Origin: Pseudochelatococcus lubricantis | GTDB taxonomy: Bacteria > Pseudomonadota > Alphaproteobacteria > Rhizobiales > Beijerinckiaceae | Length of the DNA: 64,000 nucleotides | Reading direction: 5' to 3' | Assembly: GCF_011762225.1 (NCBI RefSeq) | Contig: NZ_JAASQI010000001.1 | Coordinates: 620,001 to 684,000, forward strand | Part shown: positions 44,638 to 55,546 of the stretch, piece after piece | Position numbering within the stretch: position 1 is the stretch's first letter | Layout of the letters: the number at the start of each line of letters is the position of its first letter | Notes under the pieces: generated by a model | Database searches by the model: none | Told to the model about the DNA's origin: nothing | The model's input: the letters and a program-made list of their open reading frames with translations, nothing else | Position numbers and translations under genes: made by a program

Positions 44638-45818
44638 CATGACTCGCGCCGCGTCTCGCGGCTGCACCAGAAGGCTGTCGCCATCAGCAGGCCGATCCAC
44701 CATCCCTGCCAGGCGCCGTGAAACACGCTCACCACGGCGGCGGCGGCGATGGTGCTCGCGGCGGCGGCGGCGATCATGTCGTGGGGCAGGCGGGCGATGG
44801 CACGCAGGATGAAGAAGCCGTTCAGCGCCGCGAGCAGCGCGCCCACCAGCCCCAGCTCCGCCCATATCTGCAGGAAGCCGTCGTGCGGATGGCCCGCGGC
44901 GAGCAGCCGTCCACGTTCCGGCGGGATCTCGGCGGCGGCGGGCGCCTCGGCCATTTTCGCGCTCACGCCGAAACCCGCTCCGGTCAGCGGGCGGCGCTGG
45001 ACGATGGCGGCGAAGTCCTGCCAGATCTCGATGCGGTCGGCCGCATGCACGGATTCGAGCCGGGCGATGAGCGAGGGCGGCAGGATGCGCTCCAGCAGCA
45101 CGCCCTTGAAGGGCGCGATGACGAGGCATCCCGCCAGCATGGCGCCCGCGAGCAGAAGGCCGGTGCGCCGGCTCCACGAGGCTACGAGAAACGCCGGCAG
45201 CGCCAGCAGCAGCCCCAGCATGGCCGCGCCAGAGGTGGCGCGCTCGACGGTGACGATCAGCAGCGCGCCGAGCGCGAGCGCCCATCTCCCCCAGCCGAGA
45301 CGCTTCATCTGGATAGCGAGCGGCCAGAAGATGAGCAGCAGCGTCATCACCGGCCTGTTGAAGATGAAGGATTGCGCGCGCAGCCCCAGCGCCTCGCGCG
45401 GGGCGAGGCCGGCGGCGAGTTCCGCGACGATCAGCACGCAGGCCGCCGCGAATGCGATGGCCGCCCAGCGCACGAAGGCGGCCGGGATGTCGCGCGGCAG
45501 GCTGATCAGCAGCAGCACGCCGCCGAGAAATGGCAGGCCCGCCTCCGCCGCGACGAACAGCGAGGTTGCCGGGGCATGACTCCAGGCGAGAGAGACGGCG
45601 GCCCAGGCGATGAAGGTGAGCGCGGCGGCAGCAGGTGCGGGCGGCGGCAGCGTGAGGCGTCCGCCGCTGGTGATTCGGGCGAGAAGCGCCAGCACGCCCG
45701 CCACGGCGAGGATGGCGGCGGCGGAACGGTTGGCAAGCGCCATAGCCAACGGCAGGATTGCCAGCAGGCTCAGCGCGGCGCGGTCGAGGAGGGGGCGGCT
45801 GGAAAACGGCATGGACAC
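44637..45818 (-). CDS. O-antigen ligase-like membrane protein (Wzy_C family)
   Basis: A 393-residue multispanning inner-membrane protein with about eleven hydrophobic segments. The periplasmic loop carries LTGAGFGVSAKM and HPHDGFLQIWAELGLVGALL near residues 280-330, the conserved Wzy_C region with the functional His. Such proteins join O-antigen to lipid A-core or polymerise surface polysaccharide. Which of these applies cannot be told. No other polysaccharide genes adjoin except the ExoD-like gene at 45995. Confidence 0.82.
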   Translation of the reverse strand: MSMPFSSRPLLDRAALSLLAILPLAMALANRSAAAILAVAGVLALLARITSGGRLTLPPPAPAAAALTFIAWAAVSLAWSHAPATSLFVAAEAGLPFLGGVLLLISLPRDIPAAFVRWAAIAFAAACVLIVAELAAGLAPREALGLRAQSFIFNRPVMTLLLIFWPLAIQMKRLGWGRWALALGALLIVTVERATSGAAMLGLLLALPAFLVASWSRRTGLLLAGAMLAGCLVIAPFKGVLLERILPPSLIARLESVHAADRIEIWQDFAAIVQRRPLTGAGFGVSAKMAEAPAAAEIPPERGRLLAAGHPHDGFLQIWAELGLVGALLAALNGFFILRAIARLPHDMIAAAAASTIAAAAVVSVFHGAWQGWWIGLLMATAFWCSRETRRES

Positions 45819-45994
45819 TCTGTTGAACGCATGAATTCCGCCGTGATGTGTAGCCGATTTCGCGCGCCGGCGGGATTAATTTACAGGCCTGCCGGGGAAA
45901 CGCCGCTTTCCCCGAGGACCGGGCCGGCGCGCCGATGGCGGCTGTCTCGATATGTCACTTGATATCTCACTTGGCCGGCGGCCTGTCATGGTCT

Positions 45995-46660
45995 ATGCAG
46001 TCTGGCCTGCACGTCACAACCGCGCGGAAGCGCCACCCGACCAATCTGCGGATCGCCATCCTGTCGTCACCCGCCTCCCGTACCTCTTCTGTTCTGATCG
46101 CACTCAGGGATGGCGAGGGGGAGCGTGTAACGCTCTCCGAGATCGTCGATGCGCTGGGGCCGCAGGCGTTCGCGCTGCTGTTCGTGGTGCTCGGCCTGCC
46201 CAATTGCCTGCCGATGCCGCCGCCGATCCCGCTGATCTGCGGCTTTCTGCTGCTCGGCGTCACGGCGCAGATCGTCTACGGGCGCAAGACGCCGTGGATT
46301 CCCAGGCGCCTCCTTGACAGGTCCGTGGCGCGGGCCGAAGTCGCACGGGCGGTGGAGCGGGCCTTGCCCTATGTGCGGCGGCTGGAGCAATGGTCGCGGC
46401 CGCGCCTCGCGTTTTTTGACACGCCGGCGCGGATGCGCCTCACCGGGGTCGCGCTGGTGCTGATCGCCGTCAGCCTGTTGACGGCAGCCCCGATCATAGG
46501 CCAAATCCCGCCCGGAATCGCGATCTGCCTCGTCGGGCTGGGGCTCGTGGAGCGCGATGGCCTCGTCGTCATCTGCGGCCTGGCGGTGGGGGCGGTCGGC
46601 GTCAGTCTGAGCGCCAGCTTCGTCGCTGCCGTCGTTTCCGGCCTCACGGCCGTTCTTTAG
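45995..46660 (+). CDS. exopolysaccharide synthesis protein, ExoD family
   Basis: About 221 residues of the ExoD family, membrane proteins first linked to exopolysaccharide production and nodulation in Sinorhizobium. A soluble N-terminal part leads into GPQAFALLFVVLGLPNCLPM followed by a Pro-Pro-rich turn, the family hallmark. Three to four membrane helices follow. The start is uncertain: 45995 is one of several in-frame codons and none has a strong RBS, so up to 20 more residues upstream are possible. It ends 11 bp before the puuD-like gene. Confidence 0.8.
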   Translation: MQSGLHVTTARKRHPTNLRIAILSSPASRTSSVLIALRDGEGERVTLSEIVDALGPQAFALLFVVLGLPNCLPMPPPIPLICGFLLLGVTAQIVYGRKTPWIPRRLLDRSVARAEVARAVERALPYVRRLEQWSRPRLAFFDTPARMRLTGVALVLIAVSLLTAAPIIGQIPPGIAICLVGLGLVERDGLVVICGLAVGAVGVSLSASFVAAVVSGLTAVL

Positions 46661-46671
46661 GAGAAGACGCC

Positions 46672-47457
46672 ATGCGTCCCGTGATCGGTGTCGTTGCGGA
46701 TGTGAAGCCTTCGCGCAAGTACGTCTGGCACAAGGTGCAGGAAAAGTATCTCTACGCAGTCGCGCGCGGCGCGGATGCGGAAGTGGTGATCCTGCCCGGC
46801 CGCCTCTCCGCCGTGGACGCGGAGGAACGGGCGATCAGCCCCGATCCCGACCGCTTGCTGGCGTTTCTCGACGGCGTGTTCCTGCCAGGCAGCCCCTCGA
46901 ACGTCGATCCGGCCATCTACGGCGACGAGCGCACGTTTGCCGACGAACTGCTCGACCGTAACCGGGACGACCTGTCGCTGCCGCTGGTGCGCGCGGCGGT
47001 GGAGCGGGGGTTGCCGCTTTTCGGCGTCTGCCGCGGCTTTCAGGAGATCAACGCCGCGCTCGGCGGCACGCTGCACCAGCATGTGCAGGACATCGACGGC
47101 TTCGGCGACCATCGCGAGCCGGATGGCGACGTCGAGACGCAATATGGGCTGGCGCACGAGGTGGAACTCGTCGAGGGCGGCGTCCTGCACGGGCTCGCCG
47201 GAGCGGGGCGGGTGAGCGTCAATTCGCTGCACAGCCAGGGCATCGACCGGCTGGCGCCGGGCCTCGTGGCGGAGGCGTATGCGCCGGACGGGCTGATCGA
47301 GGCATTCCACGTCGCGGCGGCGCGGGAGCAGGGAGCCTTCGCGATTGCCGTGCAGTGGCATCCGGAATGGCGGGTCTGGGCCGATCCGCTGTCGACGGCT
47401 CTGTTCCGCGCGTTCGGAGATGCCGCGCGCGGCTACGCGGCGGCGCGTTCGCGCTGA
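46672..47457 (+). CDS. puuD: gamma-glutamyl-gamma-aminobutyrate hydrolase family protein
   Basis: A 261-residue class I glutamine amidotransferase-like hydrolase (peptidase C26). It would cleave gamma-glutamyl-GABA to glutamate and GABA in the Puu pathway. The nucleophile is Cys120 in FGVCRGFQEIN, with His230 and Glu232 in VQWHPEW completing the triad. LHSQGIDRLAPGL is also typical. GGAG precedes the ATG. It lies about 20 kb from puuA and puuB, so it is regulated separately or the substrate may differ. Its last 25 bp overlap the tail of the convergent RND gene. Confidence 0.85.
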   Translation: MRPVIGVVADVKPSRKYVWHKVQEKYLYAVARGADAEVVILPGRLSAVDAEERAISPDPDRLLAFLDGVFLPGSPSNVDPAIYGDERTFADELLDRNRDDLSLPLVRAAVERGLPLFGVCRGFQEINAALGGTLHQHVQDIDGFGDHREPDGDVETQYGLAHEVELVEGGVLHGLAGAGRVSVNSLHSQGIDRLAPGLVAEAYAPDGLIEAFHVAAAREQGAFAIAVQWHPEWRVWADPLSTALFRAFGDAARGYAAARSR

Positions 47458-50400
47458 CCGCCGGCGGGGGCGCCGCGCAGGCGGGTCTGCAGGCGGTCGA
47501 ACAGCACGTAGACGGCGGGCGTGGTGTAAAGCGTCAGCAACTGGCTGAGCACGAGCCCGCCCACGATGGCCACGCCCAGCGGCTGGCGCATCTCCGCCCC
47601 TTCCCCGAGACCGACGGCGAGCGGCACCGCGCCGAGAATCGCGGCGAACGTGGTCATCATGATCGGGCGGAAGCGCAGCAGGCAGGCCTCCACGATGGCG
47701 GCCTCCGGCGCGAGGCCGCGGCTGCGCTCGGCCTCGATGGCGAAGTCGATCATCATGATGGCGTTCTTCTTCACGATGCCGATGAGCAGGAACACGCCGA
47801 TGAGCGCCACGAGGCTGAATTCCATGCCTGCCAGCATCAGGGCCGTCACCGCGCCTATGCCCGCCGAGGGCAGGGTGGAGAGGATCGTCAGCGGGTGGAT
47901 GTAGCTCTCGTAGAGCATGCCGAGCACGATGTAGATGGTGAGAAGGGCCGCGAGAATCAGCCACGCCATCGATGAGGACATCTGCTGAAAGGTACGCGCA
48001 GTGCCCTCGAAACTGCCATGGATGGAACGCGGCACGTTCAATTCCGCCATCACGCGGTTGATGGCGACGACGGCGTCGCTCAGCGCCGCCCCTTCCGCGA
48101 GGTTGAAGGAGATGGTGGAGGCAACGAACAGCCCTTGATGGTTGACGGAGAGCGGCGTGGTGCCGAAGGCGTGGCTCGCGATGGCGGAAAGCGGGATCAT
48201 GTCGCGCTTGGCCGTGCTGACGGCGGAGCCGGTGGAAGCCTGCACGCGCCCCGTCACCGCGATCTGGTTGAGCATCTGGTTGCGCACCGGATCGTTGGCG
48301 ACGTCGGCAGCGCTTGCCGCCTCGCCCCCGGAGGAGACCGTGCCCGCGAGCGCGCCGCTCTGTTGGGTGGCGCTAATGGTGCCGCCCTTCGCGCTGATGT
48401 AGATGGTGTCGAGCGACCGGGGGCTCTCCAGATAGCGCGGCGCCAGCCCCATGACGATGCTGTACTGGTTCAACCGGTCGTAGATGGTGGAGACCGCGCG
48501 CTGTCCGAAGGCGTCATAGAGCGCGCCATTGATCTGGCTCATGCTGAGGCCGAAACGCGCCACGGCGTCGCGGTTGACGGCGAGATCGACCTGAAGGCCG
48601 GCTTCCTCGCGGTCGGAGTCGATGTCGGTCAGCAGCGGCTCGTTCTTCAGCGCCTCGGTGATCTTCGGTACCCATGCGCGCAGCGCGCCGAGATCGTCGC
48701 TCTGCAGGGTGAACTGGTATTGCGAGCTGCTCTCGCGGCCGCCCACGCGCAGGTCCTGCACCGGGAACAGGAAGGTCGACGCGCCTTCCACACGCGCGAA
48801 CTGCGGGCGCAGCCGGTTGATGATCTGCCCGGCCGGAATGCCGCGCTCGGCCAACGGCTTCAACGACACGTTGAGGAAGGCCGAATTGGCGCGCCCACCT
48901 GTGAATACGACGACGTTCTCCACCGCCGGGTCGGCGCGCACGATCTTCTCGAACTCGGCGATCTTGTCGCGCAGGTTGAGGAAGGAGGTGCTCTGGTCCG
49001 CCCGCACGCCGCCGATCAGCGCGCCGGTGTCCTGCTGCGGCAGCAGGCCCTTGGGCACGATCATGAACAGATGGACGTTGAGGCCCGCTGTGACCGCGAG
49101 CGTGAGCACCAGCAGCCAGGGGTGATGCAGGGCGGCGCGCAGCGTGCGCCCGTAGATGCGCGTCGTCGCGCTCATCAGGCGGGAGGGTCGCCGGGTTGCC
49201 TGCGAGCGCCCGAGCAGGCGCGCGCACATCATCGGCGTCGTGGTCAGCGAGACGAGAAGCGAGACGACGATCGTCACCGACAGCACCACCGCGAACTCGC
49301 GGAACATGCGCCCCGGCAGGCCGCCGAGCAGCAGCAGCGGAATGAAGACGGCAATGAGCGATACGCTCATGGACAACACGGTGAAGCTCACCTCCCGCGC
49401 CCCGGTGAGCGCGGCCTTCATCGGCTTCGTGCCGGCCTCCACGTGGCGCATGGTGTTTTCCAGCACCACGATGGCGTCGTCCACCACGAAGCCGGTGGCG
49501 ACGATGAGCGCCATCAGCGAGAAGTTGTTGAGGCTGTAGCCGAGCCAGTACATCGCCCCGAAGCTGACGACGAGCGACACCGGCACCGCCACCGCGGGGA
49601 TCAGCGTTGCCCGCCAGTCGCGCAGGAAGAGATAGACGACGAGGATGACGAGCGCGATGGAGGCGACGAGCGTGAACTGGACGTCGACCATCGAGGCGCG
49701 GATCGTCGTGGTGCGGTCCAGCGCGACGGACAGATCGATGCCCGCCGGGATGGCGGCGCGCAACTGCGGCAGCAGGGCTTTCACCGCGTCGACGGTTTCG
49801 ATGATGTTGGCGCCGGGCATGCGCGAAAGCGTCAGCAGCACGGCGGGCTCGCCGTTGAACAGACCCCGGTTGCGGACGTTCTCGACCGAGTCCGTGACGG
49901 CCGCGACATCGGACAGCCGCACCGGCGCGTCGTTGCGCCAGGCGACGATCAGCGGGCGGTAGTGCTCCGCGAGGCGATAGGGCTCGTTGGTGTAGATCTG
50001 CCAACGCCGGTCGCCGTATTCGATGGCGCCCTTGGGGCTGTTGGCGTTGGCGGCCGAAAGCGCGGCGCGCACGTCTTCGAGCCCGATGCCGTAGTTGAAG
50101 AGGGCGGTGGGGTTGATGTCCACGCGCACCGCCGGCAGCGAACTGCCGCTGACGCCCACCTGCCCGATGCCTTCCACCTGCGACAGCTTCTGCGACAGCA
50201 CGGTGGAAGCCGCGTCGTAGAGATCGCCCAGGCCCAGTGTTTGCGAGGTGAGGGCGAGCAGCATCACCGGCGCGTCGGCGGGGTTCGCCTTGCGGTAGGT
50301 GGGGTTGGAGCGCATGGCGGTGGGCAGGTCCGCGCGCGCGGCGGAAATCGCCGCCTGCACGTCGCGTGCCGCGCCGTCGATGTCGCGGTTGAGGCCGAAT

Positions 50401-50681
50401 TGCAGCACGATGCGCGTCGAGCCCTGCGAACTCGACGAGGTGATCTCCGTCACGTCCGCGATCTGTCCGAGATGGCGTTCGAGCGGCATGGCGACGCTGG
50501 TGGCCATGATCTCCGGGCTCGCGCCGGACATCGAGGCCGTCACCTGGATGGTGGGGAAGTCGACTTGCGGCAGCGGCGAGACCGGCAGGCTGAAATAGGC
50601 GAGCATGCCTGCGAGCGCGAGGCCGATGGTCAGCAGCGTCGTCGCGACCGGTCGGCGGATGAACGGCGCGGAAATGTTCAT
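47433..50681 (-). CDS. mdtC: RND efflux transporter, MdtC class
   Basis: A 1082-residue inner-membrane proton-driven exporter of the HAE1 family. It has twelve membrane helices in two repeats with large periplasmic loops. The N-terminus [15 protein letters not shown] and the proton-relay pair in [14 protein letters not shown] are present. A small Ala/Gly-rich loop near 48300 varies from relatives. ATG overlaps the stop of the MdtB-like gene by 4 bp. A longer frame upstream lies inside that gene. In E. coli, MdtB and MdtC form a mixed trimer exporting bile salts and other drugs. The same is inferred here. Confidence 0.88.
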   Translation of the reverse strand: MNISAPFIRRPVATTLLTIGLALAGMLAYFSLPVSPLPQVDFPTIQVTASMSGASPEIMATSVAMPLERHLGQIADVTEITSSSSQGSTRIVLQFGLNRDIDGAARDVQAAISAARADLPTAMRSNPTYRKANPADAPVMLLALTSQTLGLGDLYDAASTVLSQKLSQVEGIGQVGVSGSSLPAVRVDINPTALFNYGIGLEDVRAALSAANANSPKGAIEYGDRRWQIYTNEPYRLAEHYRPLIVAWRNDAPVRLSDVAAVTDSVENVRNRGLFNGEPAVLLTLSRMPGANIIETVDAVKALLPQLRAAIPAGIDLSVALDRTTTIRASMVDVQFTLVASIALVILVVYLFLRDWRATLIPAVAVPVSLVVSFGAMYWLGYSLNNFSLMALIVATGFVVDDAIVVLENTMRHVEAGTKPMKAALTGAREVSFTVLSMSVSLIAVFIPLLLLGGLPGRMFREFAVVLSVTIVVSLLVSLTTTPMMCARLLGRSQATRRPSRLMSATTRIYGRTLRAALHHPWLLVLTLAVTAGLNVHLFMIVPKGLLPQQDTGALIGGVRADQSTSFLNLRDKIAEFEKIVRADPAVENVVVFTGGRANSAFLNVSLKPLAERGIPAGQIINRLRPQFARVEGASTFLFPVQDLRVGGRESSSQYQFTLQSDDLGALRAWVPKITEALKNEPLLTDIDSDREEAGLQVDLAVNRDAVARFGLSMSQINGALYDAFGQRAVSTIYDRLNQYSIVMGLAPRYLESPRSLDTIYISAKGGTISATQQSGALAGTVSSGGEAASAADVANDPVRNQMLNQIAVTGRVQASTGSAVSTAKRDMIPLSAIASHAFGTTPLSVNHQGLFVASTISFNLAEGAALSDAVVAINRVMAELNVPRSIHGSFEGTARTFQQMSSSMAWLILAALLTIYIVLGMLYESYIHPLTILSTLPSAGIGAVTALMLAGMEFSLVALIGVFLLIGIVKKNAIMMIDFAIEAERSRGLAPEAAIVEACLLRFRPIMMTTFAAILGAVPLAVGLGEGAEMRQPLGVAIVGGLVLSQLLTLYTTPAVYVLFDRLQTRLRGAPAGGQRERAAA

Positions 50682-53600
50682 GGCAGCGCCCTGTCCGGCT
50701 CCTCGTCTTCTTCCTCGTCCCTTGTGCGGGTGTCGAGCACGCGCGCCAGCCTGTCGAACGCGAGGTAGATGACGGGCGTCGTGAACAGCGTCAGCGCCTG
50801 GCTGACGATGAGGCCGCCGACGATGGTGATGCCGAGCGGCTGGCGCAGTTCCGAGCCCGCGCCGTCGCCCAGCATCAGCGGCAGGCCGGAAAAAAGCGCC
50901 GCGAAGGTCGTCATCAGGATGGGGCGGAAGCGCAGCAGGCACGCTTCATGGATCGCCGCGCGCGGCGGCAGGCCCCGGTTGCGCTCCGCGTCGAGCGCGA
51001 AGTCGATCATCATGATGGCGTTCTTCTTCACGATGCCGATCAGCAGCACGATGCCGATGATGCCGATGATATCGAGTTCGCGCTGCATCCAGATGAGCGC
51101 CAGCAGCGCGCCGATGCCGGCCGAGGGCAGCGTGGAGAGGATCGTGACCGGGTGCACGTAGCTCTCGTAAAGAACGCCGAGCACGATATACATGGCCGCG
51201 ACAGCCGCGACGAGCAGCAGCACCTGGTTCGTGAGCGCCGCCTCGAACGCCAGCGCCGAACCCTGGAAGGAGGTCGTGACGCTCGCCGGCAAGCCCATGC
51301 CCGCGGCGGTCGCGCGGATGGCGTCCACCGCCTGGCCCAGCGCGACGCCCTGCGCGAGGTTGAAGGAGATGGTGGCGGTCGGGAACTGGCTGCGGTGGTT
51401 GAGCTGCAGCGGCGCGAGCCGTTCCGTCACCGTGGCGATGGCCGACAAAGGCACCTGCCCGCCGCCCGCCGACGGCAGGTAGATGTCCCGCAGCGAGGCA
51501 GGCGTGAACTGCAGCGCGGGATCGGCCTCCAGAATGACACGGTACTGGTTCGCCTGCGTGAAGATGGTGGAGACGATGCGCTGGCCGAAGGCGCTGTAGA
51601 GCGCGTTGTCGACGGTGGCCGTGGTGATGCCGTAGCGCGCCGCCGTGTCGCGGTCGACGGTGACCTGCGCCGCGAGGCCGCGCTCCAGCAGGTTGCTCGT
51701 CACGTCTTCGAGCTGGGGCAGGGCCTGCAGCGACTCCACCATGCGCGGCACCCACGTGGACAGCACGTCCGGATCGGCATCGTCGAGTACGAACTGGTAT
51801 TGCGTGCGGCTCGCGGTGGAATCGATGGTGAGGTCCTGCACCGGCTGCATATAGAGGCTGACGCCGGGCACCCCGGCGGCCTCGGCGGTGATCCTGCGCA
51901 CGATCTCGCTCGCCGGGGCAGTGCGCTCGCTGCGCGGCTTCAGCTCGATCTGGAAGCGGCCTGTGTTGAGCGTCAGGTTGGTGCCGTCGACGCCGATGTA
52001 CGACGTGACGCTCGCCACGTCCGCGTCGGCGAGGATGACGGCGGCGAGCTTCTGCTGCCGCTCCGCCATGCCGGCGAAGGAGACGGACTGCCCGGCCTCG
52101 GAGACGCCGAGAATGAGGCCCGTATCCTGCACCGGGAAAAAGCCCTTCGGAACGACAATGTAAAGCCAGACGGTGAGCGCCAGCGTGCCTGCGGCGACGA
52201 TGAGCGTGATCCAGCCGTGGTCCAGCACGACGTCGAGCATGCGGCCGTAGCCGTCGACGATGCCATCGAACCATGTCCGGCGCGCCGCGCGCGGATCGTG
52301 CCCCGCGCGGCGCAGGATTTTCGCGCACAGCATCGGCACCAGCGTCAGCGAGACCACTGCCGAGATCAGGATGGTGACGGCGAGCGTGATGGCGAATTCG
52401 CGAAACAGCCGCCCCACGACATCGGCCATGAACAGCAGGGGGATCAGCACCGCGATGAGTGAAAGGGTCAGCGATATGATGGTGAAGCCGATCTGCCGCG
52501 CACCCTTCAGCGCTGCGTCCAGCGGCTTTTCGCCCTTCTCGATGTAGCGGGCGATGTTCTCGATCATCACGATGGCATCGTCCACGACGAAGCCGGTGGC
52601 GATGGTCAGCGCCATCAGCGACAGATTGTTGAGGCTGAAGCCGCACAGATACATCACCGCGAAGGTGCCGACGAGCGACAGCGGCACCGAAAGGCTCGGG
52701 ATGACCGTGGCGGGAATGTTGCGCAGGAACAGGAAGATGACGAGCACCACGAGGCCGATGGCCATCATCAGCTCCCGCTGCACGTCCTGCACGGAAGCGC
52801 GGATAGTCTCGGTGCGGTCTGACATCACCGCCACGTCGACCGAGGCGGGCAGCGTTTCCGTGAGCGCGGGCAGCATGGCCTTGACGTTGTCCACGACGTC
52901 GATGACATTTGCGCCCGGCTGGCGGCGGATGTTGATGAGGATGGCCGGCCTGATGTCTGCCCCGCTGTGCCCCGCCCACGCGCCAAGGCGCTCGTTCTCC
53001 GCGCCGTCGACGACTTCCGCCACGTCCGAAAGCCGGACCGGCGCACCGTTCCTGTAGGCGACGACAATATCCCGGAACTCGTCGATGCCCTTCAGCTGGT
53101 CGTTCGACTGGATGGCGTAGGCCTGCTGCGGGCCGTCGAAACTGCCCTTCGGCGTGTTCACGTTGGCGTTGCCGATGGTGGAGCGCAGGTCGTCGATGTT
53201 GAGGCCATAGGCGGCCAGCGCCAGCGTATTGGCGCGCACCCGCACGGCCGGGCGCTGTCCGCCCGCGAGCGTCACCAGCCCGACGCCCGCCACCTGCGAG
53301 ATTCGCTGCGCGAGGCGTGTCTCGACCATGTCCTGCACCTGCGTCAGCGGCAGGGTGGCCGAAGTCAGGGCAAGCGTCATCACCGGCGCATCGGCCGGGT
53401 TGACCTTGGCATAGATCGGCGGCGCGGGCAGGTCGGAGGGCAGCAGGTTGCCCGCCGCATTGATCGCCGCCTGTACCTGCTGGCCCGCGATATCGATGCC
53501 GAGATCGAGATTGAATTGCAGCGTGATGACGGACGCGCCCGCCGCCGATGTGGAGGACATCTGCCGCAGACCCGGCATCTGCCCGAGCTGGCGCTCCAGC

Positions 53601-53845
53601 GGCGCGGTGACGGACGCGACCATGACCTCCGGCGAGGCGCCGGGGTAGAAAGTCTGCACCTGGATGGTGGGATAGTCGACCTCCGGCAGGGCCGCGAGAG
53701 GCAGGTTGCGGAAGGCGATGACGCCGACGATCAGCAGCGCCAGCATCATCAGCGTGGTGGCCACCGGCCGCAGGATGAACGGGCGGGAGATGTTCACCGA
53801 CGTGCCGCCGTCATCCGGCGCGCCGGCATCCCGAGCATCGCTCAT
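50678..53845 (-). CDS. mdtB: RND efflux transporter, MdtB class
   Basis: A 1055-residue HAE1-family exporter. [16 protein letters not shown] at the N-terminus, [15 protein letters not shown] with the essential Asp pair in helix 4, and [12 protein letters not shown] are hallmarks. The first helix follows a 17-residue polar leader. It starts 4 bp inside the end of the MdtA-like gene. Together with the downstream MdtC-like protein and the fusion protein it forms an MdtABC-type pump. The outer-membrane channel is not in the window. Confidence 0.9.
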   Translation of the reverse strand: MSDARDAGAPDDGGTSVNISRPFILRPVATTLMMLALLIVGVIAFRNLPLAALPEVDYPTIQVQTFYPGASPEVMVASVTAPLERQLGQMPGLRQMSSTSAAGASVITLQFNLDLGIDIAGQQVQAAINAAGNLLPSDLPAPPIYAKVNPADAPVMTLALTSATLPLTQVQDMVETRLAQRISQVAGVGLVTLAGGQRPAVRVRANTLALAAYGLNIDDLRSTIGNANVNTPKGSFDGPQQAYAIQSNDQLKGIDEFRDIVVAYRNGAPVRLSDVAEVVDGAENERLGAWAGHSGADIRPAILINIRRQPGANVIDVVDNVKAMLPALTETLPASVDVAVMSDRTETIRASVQDVQRELMMAIGLVVLVIFLFLRNIPATVIPSLSVPLSLVGTFAVMYLCGFSLNNLSLMALTIATGFVVDDAIVMIENIARYIEKGEKPLDAALKGARQIGFTIISLTLSLIAVLIPLLFMADVVGRLFREFAITLAVTILISAVVSLTLVPMLCAKILRRAGHDPRAARRTWFDGIVDGYGRMLDVVLDHGWITLIVAAGTLALTVWLYIVVPKGFFPVQDTGLILGVSEAGQSVSFAGMAERQQKLAAVILADADVASVTSYIGVDGTNLTLNTGRFQIELKPRSERTAPASEIVRRITAEAAGVPGVSLYMQPVQDLTIDSTASRTQYQFVLDDADPDVLSTWVPRMVESLQALPQLEDVTSNLLERGLAAQVTVDRDTAARYGITTATVDNALYSAFGQRIVSTIFTQANQYRVILEADPALQFTPASLRDIYLPSAGGGQVPLSAIATVTERLAPLQLNHRSQFPTATISFNLAQGVALGQAVDAIRATAAGMGLPASVTTSFQGSALAFEAALTNQVLLLVAAVAAMYIVLGVLYESYVHPVTILSTLPSAGIGALLALIWMQRELDIIGIIGIVLLIGIVKKNAIMMIDFALDAERNRGLPPRAAIHEACLLRFRPILMTTFAALFSGLPLMLGDGAGSELRQPLGITIVGGLIVSQALTLFTTPVIYLAFDRLARVLDTRTRDEEEDEEPDRALP

Positions 53846-55224
53846 GGCGAAGCGCCGCCGGCTGGCGAAGCACCGCCCGCCGGAGAGGCGCGGCCGGCGG
53901 GGTTGTTGCCGCCGTTCGCCGGGGTGCGGCGCTGACGCGATTCGCGCGGCGGCTGCCCGGCTGCGGCCGGTGCGGCCGGAGACGCCGCGGGAGCCGGGGG
54001 CCTGTCGCCCGGCAGGGAGACCTGCATTCCCTCGCGCAGCCGGTCCGAGCCGTCGGTGACGACAAGATCGCCCGGCTGGAGCCCTTCCTGCACCGCCACG
54101 ACGTCGGAGGTGGAATAGCCAGTGGTGATGGGACGGATGCTGACGGTCTTGCTGTCCTTGTCGATCAGCCAGGCATAGGTGCCGGGCGCACCGCTGAGCC
54201 GCGCCGAGGCCGGGATCACGACAGCGTCCCTCACCGTGTCGATGCGCAGCTCGACATTGACGAACTGGTTCGGAAACAACGCCTTGTCCGCATTGTCGAA
54301 GACGGCGCGCAGGCGCACGGTGCCCGTGGTCGTGTCGATCAGGTTGTCGAGAGTGGCGAGTCGCCCTTCCGCCAGTTTGTTGACGCGGTTGCGGTCGTAG
54401 AGCGTCACGGGCAGCGTCTCGCCGGACGTCAGCCGGCGGTTGATGGCCGTGACCTGATCCTCGGGCACGCTGAACAGCACCGAAATCGGCGCCATCTGGG
54501 TAATGGTGACGAGGCCGTTCGTGTCGCCCGTCTGGGCGTAGTTGCCCTCGTCGATCTGGCGCAGACCGGCGCGGCCGGCGATCGGCGCCGTGGTGCGGGT
54601 GTATTCCAGGTTGAGTTCGGCGGTGCGCACGGCGGCGGCACTGGCCTGCACCGTGGCCTGAAGCTGGCTGACGGTGGCGGTCTGCGTGTCGAGCTGCTGG
54701 CGGGCGATGGCGTTCTGGCGCACCAGCGATTGGTAGCGGGCGAGGTCGGTCAGCGCGCTCTTCAGCTCCGCCTCATCGCGCGCGAGCTGGCCGCGCGACT
54801 GATCGAGCGCAAGCTGGTAGGGACGCGGGTCGACCTCTGCGACGAGCGCGCCCTTCTCCACTTGCTGCCCCTCCGAGAACGCGATGCGCGTGATCTGGCC
54901 GGCGACGCGCGTGCGTGCGGTGACGGTGGCGAGCGGCGTGACGGTGCCGAGCGCCTGCACGGTGACCGGGATGTCGGCGCGTGTCACCGCCGCCGCGCCG
55001 ACGGGCATCGCCGCCGGCTGGCCGGAGCGCGGGCCGAACGAGCGCTGCGCGGTTTGCGCGTTTTCGGCAGGGCGCAGAAAGACGACGACTGCCGCCGTTG
55101 CCGCCGCGAGCACCAGCAGCCAGACGATGCGCACCAGCCACGGCCGCCGGCGCTTGCCGCTGCCCTGTGCGCCGCCGGCCGCCGTTGTGGCTTCATGCTG
55201 CTGCGGCCCGGTGGGTGACAGCAT
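53842..55224 (-). CDS. mdtA: RND periplasmic adaptor subunit, MdtA class
   Basis: A 460-residue membrane-fusion protein. One N-terminal helix (about residues 30-52, [20 protein letters not shown]) anchors it. The lipoyl/alpha-hairpin region follows ([15 protein letters not shown]-like, then [20 protein letters not shown]), then beta-barrel and membrane-proximal domains. The C-terminal 60 residues are Pro/Ala-rich and end in repeats of AGGASP, unlike most adaptors. It is first in the mdtABC operon, divergent from the Ppx/GppA gene across a 322-bp gap. Confidence 0.88.
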   Translation of the reverse strand: MLSPTGPQQHEATTAAGGAQGSGKRRRPWLVRIVWLLVLAAATAAVVVFLRPAENAQTAQRSFGPRSGQPAAMPVGAAAVTRADIPVTVQALGTVTPLATVTARTRVAGQITRIAFSEGQQVEKGALVAEVDPRPYQLALDQSRGQLARDEAELKSALTDLARYQSLVRQNAIARQQLDTQTATVSQLQATVQASAAAVRTAELNLEYTRTTAPIAGRAGLRQIDEGNYAQTGDTNGLVTITQMAPISVLFSVPEDQVTAINRRLTSGETLPVTLYDRNRVNKLAEGRLATLDNLIDTTTGTVRLRAVFDNADKALFPNQFVNVELRIDTVRDAVVIPASARLSGAPGTYAWLIDKDSKTVSIRPITTGYSTSDVVAVQEGLQPGDLVVTDGSDRLREGMQVSLPGDRPPAPAASPAAPAAAGQPPRESRQRRTPANGGNNPAGRASPAGGASPAGGASP

Positions 55225-55546
55225 CCGTCGCTCTCCCGCAATTCTCTCGTCCGGCGGTCGTCACCGTTCCGCAGGACGACGGTTTCCGCATCCCGTGCCT
55301 GAGCTATGGGGGCATGGAAGTCGTTTGATCAAGGCCTTTGCGCTCTTTCTCGGATTAAGATTTGCTCATATTGCGGCAAAGTAAGGCGACGTCTGCCTTT
55401 CGCGTCGGCGACGGACGGGAAATGAGGACTTGGCAACACGGCGCGAGGGCTGCTAGTGTGTTCGCAACTAACAATTCTGGGATGCTCCCCGACGTGTATG
55501 CGGCGAAGACTGCGCGCGCCGGCAGCATCCCGACAGGATCAAGGCC
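55225..55546. other. divergent gap between the mdtA and Ppx/GppA genes
   Basis: A 322-bp region with an AT-richer patch at 55340-55380 that probably holds promoters for both genes. No TetR or two-component gene adjoins to explain control of the pump, and I see no clear operator. No gene is present. Confidence 0.4.

Noticed and set aside
48018-50768. Very long open frame antisense to the RND genes (about 916 codons)
   Set aside because: Lies wholly opposite MdtC/MdtB. Composition is that of a reverse-complement shadow (His, Arg, Asp, Gly).
50682-50942. Extended N-terminus for the MdtC-like protein
   Set aside because: It would lie inside the MdtB-like gene. The family N-terminus [11 protein letters not shown] begins at 50681.
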